In this document: in pieces, positions 1 to 4,428 of the stretch
How positions within the stretch are numbered: position 1 is the first letter of the stretch
Layout: every line of letters begins with the position of its first letter
Source: Actinomycetota bacterium
Lineage (GTDB): Bacteria; Actinomycetota; Thermoleophilia; Gaiellales; Gaiellaceae
Assembly: GCA_016870235.1 (NCBI GenBank)
Contig: VGCB01000143.1
Coordinates: 1 to 7,031 of the forward strand
Direction of reading: 5' to 3'
Length of the DNA stretch: 7,031 nucleotides
Notes under the pieces: model-generated
The model's input: only the letters and a program-made list of their open reading frames with translations
Database searches by the model: none
Told to the model about the DNA's origin: nothing
Translations under genes and position numbers: made by a program

Positions 1-125
1 TAGACACCGTCGTCGTCGAGCCGGCCGACCTCGCCGACGGCGATCCGCGTCCCGGGCAGCCACGTCCCGTAGAAGCGCGTGTGGTCGTGGAAGGTCTTCA
101 GGTAGATGACCGCGGCGTCGTCCAT
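1..125 (-). CDS. Unrecognised protein, N-terminal 41 codons only (runs off left edge)
   Basis: This is the beginning of a leftward gene cut by the window edge. The ATG at 125-123 is preceded by GGGAGG at 138-133, a good Shine-Dalgarno sequence with a 7-base spacer, which is the main reason for believing the gene. The visible product begins MDDAAVIYLKTFHDHTRFYG and continues through a Gly/Asp-rich segment ending RLDDDGV. It has no signal peptide or membrane segment in the part seen. I do not recognise the family, and 41 residues are too few to assign one. It lies 43 bases downstream of the hydroxy-acid oxidase on the same strand, so co-transcription with it is possible. A TACGCT at 158-153 could instead be a -10 element for a separate promoter. 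The ribosome site sits in the 3' arm of a small hairpin, described separately. Confidence 0.6.
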   Translation of the reverse strand, partial: MDDAAVIYLKTFHDHTRFYGTWLPGTRIAVGEVGRLDDDGV

Positions 126-132
126 CGCTGCA

Positions 133-150
133 CCTCCCGGCTCGGGGAGG
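133..150 (-). promoter_or_regulatory. Hairpin enclosing the ribosome binding site of the left-edge gene
   Basis: On the minus-strand RNA, CCTCCC (150-145), a six-base loop CGAGCC and GGGAGG (138-133) form a perfect 6-bp GC-rich stem. The 3' arm is the Shine-Dalgarno sequence of the gene starting at 125. If the stem forms, the ribosome site is masked. There is no following U-run, so it does not look like a classic intrinsic terminator for the oxidase gene. Short GC stems are common by chance in DNA this rich in GC, so function is uncertain. A promoter at TACGCT (158-153) would start transcription inside the 5' arm and remove the hairpin. Confidence 0.35.
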
Positions 151-168
151 CCAGCGTACCAGGCCGTC

Positions 169-1278
169 TCAGCCGTCTCGAAGCGCGGCTCCGGTGACGT
201 CGTCGACCCGCTTGGCGCCGACGAGCGCAAGTGTCCGATCGACGTCGGCACGCAGCACGTCGAGCATCGTGCGCACGCCCGCCTCGCCCCCGGCCGCGAG
301 CGCGAGGAACCATGGCCGGCCGATCAGGCAGGCGCGGGCCCCGAGCGCCCTGGCCTTGACGGCGTCCTCGCCGCGACGGACGCCGCCGTCGACGAGCACC
401 TCGGCCCGGTCGCCGACTGCGTCCACGACCTCGGGGAGGACGTCGAACGTGCCCGGGCTCGAGTCGAGCTGACGGCCACCGTGGTTGGAGACGTACACGG
501 CATCGGCGCCCTGGCGCACCGCCTCGCGGGCGTCGCGCGCGGACAGGACGCCCTTGACGACGAGCGGGCCGTCCCAGAGCCGCCGCAGCCAGCCGACCTT
601 CTCCCAGGTCACCGTCGCATCGAACGCCTGCAGCTTGCCGTCGGGGAAGTTGGCCGCGCGCACCTTCGGGTCACGGAGCAGGCACCGGAGCCACCGCGGG
701 TGTCGGAGCACGTCGATCGTGTTCCCGAGCCGGATCTCGGGCGGGAGCCGGGTCCCGTTGCGGACGTCGCGCTCCCGGTTGCCGATGACCGGCGTGTCGA
801 CCGTGAGCACGAGCGCCTTGTAGCCGGCCGACTTGACGCGCTGGACGAGATCCTCGGTCACGCGGTCGGAGGGGCCGAGGTAGAGCTGGAACCAGAGCGG
901 CGCCGAGGCCGCCGCGGCCATCTCCTCGATCGCATAGCTCGTCGCCGTCGACAGGCACGCGATCGTCCCGGCGGCACCGGCGGCGCGGATGGCGGCGAGC
1001 TCACCCTGCACGTGCACGAGCCCGGCGAGCCCGGCCGGGGCGAGGAGGACGGGCATGGCAACCCTCTCGCCGAGCACCGTCGTGCCCGTGTCGCGATCGG
1101 ACACGTCGACCAGCCAGCGCGGGTCGAAGCGGAGGCGCTCGATCGCGTCGCGGTTGGCGCGCAGGGTCACCTCGGCGCCGGCGCCCCCGACGACGAAGTC
1201 GAACACCATCTTCGGCAGCCGCCGGCGTGCGGCCCGCTCGACGTCGGCGTACGTCTCGATCCTCACGGCGCCAAGCAT
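169..1278 (-). CDS. FMN-dependent alpha-hydroxy-acid oxidase/dehydrogenase (lactate/glycolate oxidase family)
   Basis: A 369-residue TIM-barrel flavoprotein expected in the cytoplasm or loosely at the membrane. The family oxidises L-2-hydroxy acids such as lactate, glycolate or mandelate to 2-oxo acids using FMN. The N-terminal motif LPKMVFDF lies at 21-28, FQLY with Tyr133 at 130-133, TVDTP at 159-163, Arg168 follows, then Lys242, the catalytic block SNHGGRQLD (264-272, His266 and Arg269), the FMN-phosphate segment LVDGGVRRG (295-303) and IGRPWF (319-324). By alignment from memory to spinach glycolate oxidase, Tyr129, Arg164, Lys230, His254 and Arg257 are all kept, but Tyr24 is Phe28. The Trp108 position is Ala112, which suggests room for a side chain larger than glycolate's. 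Length is normal for the family. I chose the ATG at 1278; a GTG at 1266 fits the family start equally well. An open frame continues upstream to 1647 but overlaps the divergent gene and has no family match. Exact substrate and electron acceptor (oxygen, quinone or mycofactocin-type) cannot be told. Confidence 0.93.
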   Translation of the reverse strand: MLGAVRIETYADVERAARRRLPKMVFDFVVGGAGAEVTLRANRDAIERLRFDPRWLVDVSDRDTGTTVLGERVAMPVLLAPAGLAGLVHVQGELAAIRAAGAAGTIACLSTATSYAIEEMAAAASAPLWFQLYLGPSDRVTEDLVQRVKSAGYKALVLTVDTPVIGNRERDVRNGTRLPPEIRLGNTIDVLRHPRWLRCLLRDPKVRAANFPDGKLQAFDATVTWEKVGWLRRLWDGPLVVKGVLSARDAREAVRQGADAVYVSNHGGRQLDSSPGTFDVLPEVVDAVGDRAEVLVDGGVRRGEDAVKARALGARACLIGRPWFLALAAGGEAGVRTMLDVLRADVDRTLALVGAKRVDDVTGAALRDG

Positions 1279-1320
1279 CGCACGTGGGCGCGCGGGCCGG
1301 TGCCGCGAGGGCCGACGTGA

Positions 1321-1333
1321 GATACTCGCTCCG
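1321..1333 (+). promoter_or_regulatory. Probable leaderless promoter (-10 GATACT) for the membrane protein gene
   Basis: GATACT at 1321-1326 is followed by exactly six bases and then the GTG start at 1333. This is the spacing at which transcription would begin on the first base of the start codon, a common arrangement in actinobacteria. No Shine-Dalgarno sequence precedes the GTG, which fits a leaderless message. No convincing -35 hexamer is visible around 1297-1303. The element lies in the 54-bp gap shared with the divergent hydroxy-acid oxidase gene. Confidence 0.5.
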
Positions 1334-2202
1334 TGGTCACCAGCAGGGGCTTCCGAGAGCCGGTCCCGGTCGTCCGGGCGGCCTTCGCGCTGGGTTTCCT
1401 GCTCTCGCTGGGCGCCGGCTCGATGCTGTACTTCTTCGTCGACGACACCGACTCGGCGTTCGCGTGGACGATCGCAGTGCCCGCGTCGGCGGCCTTCCTC
1501 GGTGCCTTCTACCTCGCGGCCGCCGTGATCGCGGTTGCGAGCGTCCGCCGGCCCGAATGGGTGCGAGTGCGCGTAGGGCTTCCCGAGCTGGTCGTGTTCT
1601 TCTGGGCGACGCTTCTCGCAACGCTCCTCCATCTCGACAAGTTCCACCTGGGCGCGGGCGGGACGGCCGCCAGGGTTGCCGGCTGGGCCTGGCTGATCGT
1701 GTACATCGTCCTGCCGCCGCTGACCACGCTCGGGCTGATCCGGCAGCGGATGGCGGGCGGCAGCGATTCGCCGCGGGTCGCCCTGCTACCGCGTGCCTAC
1801 CGGCTCGCCCTCCTTCTGACGGGGATCGCTCTGCTTGCGGTCGGCCAAGTCGTCTTCGTCGCTCCCGGCGTCGGCGACGACATCTGGCCGTGGCCGGTGA
1901 CATCTCTGACAATGCGGGCGATGGCTGCATGGATGCTGGCGCTCGGCACGGCCCTCCTTGCGATCGCCTGGGAGAACGACGCCGATCGGATCGTGCCGGG
2001 GGCGTTAGGGATCGTCCCCGGCCCGGCCCTGCTCGCGATCGGGCTCGCACGCTTCCCTCCGGACGACTGGCGTGCCGGGGCGGTCTACGTCGTCGTGCTC
2101 GCCGCTGTCGCGAGCCTCGGTCTTCTCGGCCTGAGCTTCTGGAGGCGCTGGCTCAGCTCGACGCGGGCGGTACCGACGCCTGCGGCCATCCCGGAGAGCT
2201 GA
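1333..2202 (+). CDS. Integral membrane protein of unknown function, about eight helices
   Basis: A 289-residue hydrophobic protein, the only rightward gene here. Likely membrane segments are near residues 14-36, 46-70, 85-102, 114-136, 155-178, 190-212, 222-240 and 248-271, with Arg-rich loops at 71-80 and a basic C-terminal end (FWRRW, 269-273). There is no cleavable signal peptide. Notable features are a charged stretch HLDKFH (100-105) at the end of the third segment, an Asp-rich loop after the first (DDTD, 37-40), and a Trp/Pro-rich WPWPVTSLTMRAMAAW motif (185-200). The last resembles conserved hypothetical membrane proteins I associate with actinobacteria and Chloroflexi, but I cannot name a family or function. 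The GTG start is chosen because the open frame begins there, six bases after a -10-like GATACT and without a Shine-Dalgarno sequence. Its last 50 bases overlap the 3' end of the convergent VOC gene. It is divergent from the hydroxy-acid oxidase; a functional link is unproven. Confidence 0.8.
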   Translation: MVTSRGFREPVPVVRAAFALGFLLSLGAGSMLYFFVDDTDSAFAWTIAVPASAAFLGAFYLAAAVIAVASVRRPEWVRVRVGLPELVVFFWATLLATLLHLDKFHLGAGGTAARVAGWAWLIVYIVLPPLTTLGLIRQRMAGGSDSPRVALLPRAYRLALLLTGIALLAVGQVVFVAPGVGDDIWPWPVTSLTMRAMAAWMLALGTALLAIAWENDADRIVPGALGIVPGPALLAIGLARFPPDDWRAGAVYVVVLAAVASLGLLGLSFWRRWLSSTRAVPTPAAIPES

Positions 2203-2203
2203 G
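2152..2203. terminator. Nested inverted repeats in the convergent gene overlap; candidate bidirectional terminator
   Basis: CTCAGCTC (2152-2159) and GAGCTGAG (2196-2203) are perfect 8-bp inverted repeats. One arm contains the stop codon of the leftward VOC gene (2155-2153) and the other the stop of the rightward membrane gene (2200-2202); both genes end in AGC TGA. Between them, 2162-2169 pairs with 2177-2184 as an 8-bp stem (one G-U pair on the plus-strand RNA) around a 7-base loop. There is no T-run on either side, so this is not a textbook intrinsic terminator, and chance pairing in GC-rich DNA is possible. Confidence 0.35.
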
Positions 2204-3157
2204 GAACTGCGGCACCGGCGTGAACCCGAACGACGGGTCCCAGTCGCGTGTGTTCGCCAGGATCTCGAGCCCGATCCCGTTCGGGTCGGTGAGGTACGTG
2301 CCGCCGACCTTGCCCGGCATCAGCTCCGCGTGGACGTGGGCGCCGGCTGCGCGCATCCGCTCGAGCAGCGCCTCCGCCTCCGCCCGCTCGCGCCCGCCGA
2401 GCGCGACGTTCATGAAGCCCTGATCCGAGAGACGGCGATCGGGATCCGCGGGCCGGCTCCGCGGCTCCGCGTACTCGGTCACCTCGAGGTAGACGTCGCC
2501 GCCCCGGGCGACGAACCGCTCCGCGCGGGCGCCCCCGAGGCCCCAGAGCGCCTCGTGCTCGGGCGCGTGCAGCGTCCCGGCGGGCTCCTCGAAGAGGCCT
2601 GCGACGTCGACCAGCGACCGTCGCGCCGCCTCGAGGTCGGGGACGGTGGCGGCGGCGTAGACGACGGCCGGCGCGAGGTCGTAGAAGCGCGGCCGGATGC
2701 CGCCGGGCGTCGCGGATCCCTCCTCCAGCACCTCGACGACGACCCCCACGTACGGATCGCGGAAGCACACGCGGCGGAGGCCGTCGTGCTCGACCGGCTC
2801 GGTGAGCGTCGGGACGCCGTGCCGGGCGAGCTTCTCGAGGACTGCGTCGAAGTCGGGCACCGTGAGGCCCCACCGCGTCCAGCCGAGGTCGGCGGCCGTC
2901 CAGTCGGCCGGCAGCGGCCGCTGCGTAGGCTCCGTGTGCGCGAAGAGCTCGAGCTGCACCATGTCCTGACGCCCGACGAGCCACCAGAGCGTCGTCGCGG
3001 CGTCGTCGCCGACGTCCTGGATCCTCGCCAGCCAGGGCCCGGAGAAGACGCGGCCGCCCGCGTCGGCGAAGCCGAAGACCGACGAGTAGAACGCGACGCT
3101 TCGCGGCATGTTGCTCGTGCAGAACGCGAGCTGGACGATCTTCGGCGGCGTCGCCAC
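2153..3157 (-). CDS. Two-domain VOC-superfamily protein (glyoxalase/extradiol-dioxygenase fold)
   Basis: A 334-residue cytoplasmic protein built of two VOC modules, roughly 5-148 and 160-302. Family hallmarks are NMPRSVAFYSSVFGF (16-30) in the first module, and VPDLEAARRSL (172-182) with TYLTDPNGIGLEIL (287-300) in the second. VOC proteins include glyoxalase I, extradiol dioxygenases, epimerases and antibiotic-binding proteins, usually with metal held by His/Gln/Glu residues. At the expected ligand positions I read Gln9, Glu70, Arg95 and Glu142 in module 1, and Tyr167, Glu225, Asn250 and Glu298 in module 2. Neither module has its usual His, so a classical glyoxalase or dioxygenase activity is doubtful. 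A Pro/Ser-rich tail (313-334) follows. The GTG start at 3157 is picked because TAGGAT lies six bases upstream, a leaderless arrangement, and the protein starts right at the first VOC strand. The last 50 bp overlap the convergent membrane protein gene. Substrate unknown. Confidence 0.88.
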   Translation of the reverse strand: MATPPKIVQLAFCTSNMPRSVAFYSSVFGFADAGGRVFSGPWLARIQDVGDDAATTLWWLVGRQDMVQLELFAHTEPTQRPLPADWTAADLGWTRWGLTVPDFDAVLEKLARHGVPTLTEPVEHDGLRRVCFRDPYVGVVVEVLEEGSATPGGIRPRFYDLAPAVVYAAATVPDLEAARRSLVDVAGLFEEPAGTLHAPEHEALWGLGGARAERFVARGGDVYLEVTEYAEPRSRPADPDRRLSDQGFMNVALGGRERAEAEALLERMRAAGAHVHAELMPGKVGGTYLTDPNGIGLEILANTRDWDPSFGFTPVPQFLSSPGWPQASVPPASS

Positions 3158-3169
3158 CCGCCGATCCTA
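3157..3169 (-). promoter_or_regulatory. Probable leaderless promoter (-10 TAGGAT) for the VOC gene
   Basis: On the minus strand TAGGAT (3169-3164) is followed by six bases (3163-3158) and then the GTG start at 3157, so transcription would begin at the start codon. TAGGAT fits the TANNNT pattern of housekeeping -10 elements. There is no Shine-Dalgarno sequence before the GTG. No good -35 is visible; TAGACC (3189-3184) is too close at 14 bases. The element sits in the 29-bp gap after the beta-propeller gene, so the VOC gene may be transcribed both from here and by read-through. Confidence 0.5.
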
Positions 3170-3186
3170 CGCCGTTCCCGGTCGGT

Positions 3187-3972
3187 CTACGAGCGCAGCC
3201 GCAGGACCAGCGATCGCGAGTAGGTCTCGACCCGGACCTCGTCGCCGCGCCGCGTGATGCGCTCCGGCGCGTCCCGGACGGGCAGCCGATCGAGAACCGC
3301 TCCCGACCCACGGTCGAGGACATAGACGAAGTCCGGCTCGGCGGTGAAGCCGTAGCCGGTGACGATCCGGTTGCCGGGCGCGAGCACGAACGTGCCCGCG
3401 TTCGCGACGAGGGAAGGGCTGCGCCAGAGCACCCTCTTCGTCCTCAGGTCGATCGCCGTGATGGCGCCGTTTCGCATCCTCGACGAGCTGGCATAGGTGA
3501 GGTGGGCGTTCTGGACGTAGAGCACGCCGTCGGCCTCGCGAGCCCACCGGACCTGTGCGTACACGAGCTCGCTGTCGGACGGCGTCGCGGCCGTGGTCCG
3601 GGCGAGCGCGTTCAGGTCGAGCACGTACCGGATCCCGGGACGCCCTTCACGGAAGGAGAGCAGGTAGCGGGCGGACGCACCGTCGCGGCCGTACGTGACG
3701 AACCAGAGCGGGCCTTGCCGGAAGGCGTCGAGCACGCCTTCCCCGGCGATCTCGGCCGGCCCACCCGAGACGACGGCGCTGCGCGTCGTCGTCACGACCG
3801 GGTGACCGACGTCCGACACGACCTCGAGCTGCGGAGGCGACGGCCTGACGAACGATGTGACCTCCGGTCGGAACGGAGGACCGGGAATCGCGACCGGTGC
3901 CGGCGCGTCAGCGGCGACTGCCGCGCTCGCGGCGACGGCGGCGATCGTCACGACGATCGGCAGCCACCGCAT
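3187..3972 (-). CDS. Secreted PQQ-like beta-propeller repeat protein
   Basis: A 261-residue protein with a likely Sec signal peptide: MRW start, hydrophobic core about 4-20, small-residue cleavage region AVAA near 19-22, and a Pro/Ala-rich linker (23-35). There is no Cys at the cleavage site, so it is not a lipoprotein. The mature part shows propeller-like beta repeats with the pattern of a strand, then AIDLRTKRVLWRS (173-185) and YVLDRGSGAVLDRL (217-230), the form X-hh-h-D-x-x-(S/T)G-x-x-h-W typical of PQQ-like or quinoprotein-type blades. I can see about four blades (roughly 81-120, 141-186, 191-232, 233-260), fewer than a full seven- or eight-blade ring, so it may dimerise or be a reduced form. 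No PQQ-binding or catalytic residues can be assigned; a binding or scaffold role outside the membrane is an inference. Its ATG lies one base after the SnoaL gene's stop (TGAGATG), implying translational coupling. Confidence 0.75.
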   Translation of the reverse strand: MRWLPIVVTIAAVAASAAVAADAPAPVAIPGPPFRPEVTSFVRPSPPQLEVVSDVGHPVVTTTRSAVVSGGPAEIAGEGVLDAFRQGPLWFVTYGRDGASARYLLSFREGRPGIRYVLDLNALARTTAATPSDSELVYAQVRWAREADGVLYVQNAHLTYASSSRMRNGAITAIDLRTKRVLWRSPSLVANAGTFVLAPGNRIVTGYGFTAEPDFVYVLDRGSGAVLDRLPVRDAPERITRRGDEVRVETYSRSLVLRLRS

Positions 3973-3973
3973 C

Positions 3974-4381
3974 TCAGAACGTGCGGTCGAGCTCGAGCAG
4001 CATGTGGGCGAAGCGCCACCTGCGGTCGCTCTCCTTCACCACCTTCGTGCGATAGAGGCCGCTCGACTTCACCTCGAGCTCGCCGTCGGTGACGACGATC
4101 AGGGTCAGGATCGCGTAGACGTCGGCACTCGTCGCGGTCTCGTTCGCGTGCCGGATGTTCGTGATCACGTGGCGGCGCTGGTCGGTCTGCGCGTTCACGG
4201 TCGAGCTGCAGAACTCGACGATCGCGTCGCGTCCCGTGATCGACACCGCCTCGTCGCCGGCGATCGTGATCGTGAAGGTCGCATCCTCGGTGAAGACCGT
4301 CGAGAGGACGGGCCACTCGCGGGTGTCCATCGGCCAGCCGTAGTCGGCGAAGAGCTGCTCGATCGCGTCCCTGTCGGCCAT
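3974..4381 (-). CDS. SnoaL/NTF2-fold protein (SnoaL-like domain)
   Basis: A 135-residue cytoplasmic protein with the cone-shaped alpha+beta NTF2 fold. The N-terminal helix carries ADYGWPMDTREWPVLSTVF (12-30), followed by TEDATFTITI (31-40), the pattern seen in SnoaL-like proteins and in the small subunits of ring-hydroxylating dioxygenases. Further family features are the helix GRDAIVEF (50-57), the strand RRHVITNIRH (69-78) with the often conserved His71, and the C-terminal strands GLYRTKVVKESDRRWRF (108-124). Members act as polyketide cyclases, dehydratases, isomerases or simple ligand-binding proteins; residues alone do not choose between these. The ATG at 4381 is set by AGGAGG five bases upstream and by the domain beginning right there, although the frame stays open to 4918 inside ppc. 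It lies 47 bases downstream of ppc and one base upstream of the propeller gene. Confidence 0.88.
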   Translation of the reverse strand: MADRDAIEQLFADYGWPMDTREWPVLSTVFTEDATFTITIAGDEAVSITGRDAIVEFCSSTVNAQTDQRRHVITNIRHANETATSADVYAILTLIVVTDGELEVKSSGLYRTKVVKESDRRWRFAHMLLELDRTF

Positions 4382-4421
4382 CTCGTCCTCCTCGATCGTC
4401 GCTGGTGGGAGACGGAAGATA
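4382..4421 (-). promoter_or_regulatory. Strong Shine-Dalgarno sequence and possible promoter ahead of the SnoaL gene
   Basis: AGGAGG at 4392-4387 lies five bases before the ATG at 4381 and is the strongest ribosome site in the window; it decides this start over the longer open frame. A TANNNT match, TATCTT (4421-4416), would place transcription start near 4409 and give a leader of about 28 bases. No clear -35 is visible, so the promoter part is weak and read-through from ppc is equally possible. Confidence 0.5.
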
Positions 4422-4428
4422 CCGAGCC

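Noticed and set aside
1281..1286. CACGTG palindrome in the divergent intergenic region as an operator
   Set aside because: A six-base GC-rich palindrome is expected by chance in this DNA and no second copy or flanking symmetry was seen.
106..1320. A 404-codon plus-strand open frame opposite the hydroxy-acid oxidase
   Set aside because: The opposite strand encodes a clear FMN enzyme; this frame has no recognisable domain and no ribosome site.
1279..1647. N-terminal extension of the hydroxy-acid oxidase by 123 codons
   Set aside because: It would overlap the divergent membrane gene, is highly charged without family similarity, and the family begins near residue 1 of the shorter form.
2330..3223. 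A 297-codon plus-strand open frame opposite the VOC gene
   Set aside because: The composition is Arg/Val/Glu-rich shadow sequence, and the VOC signature on the other strand is clear.
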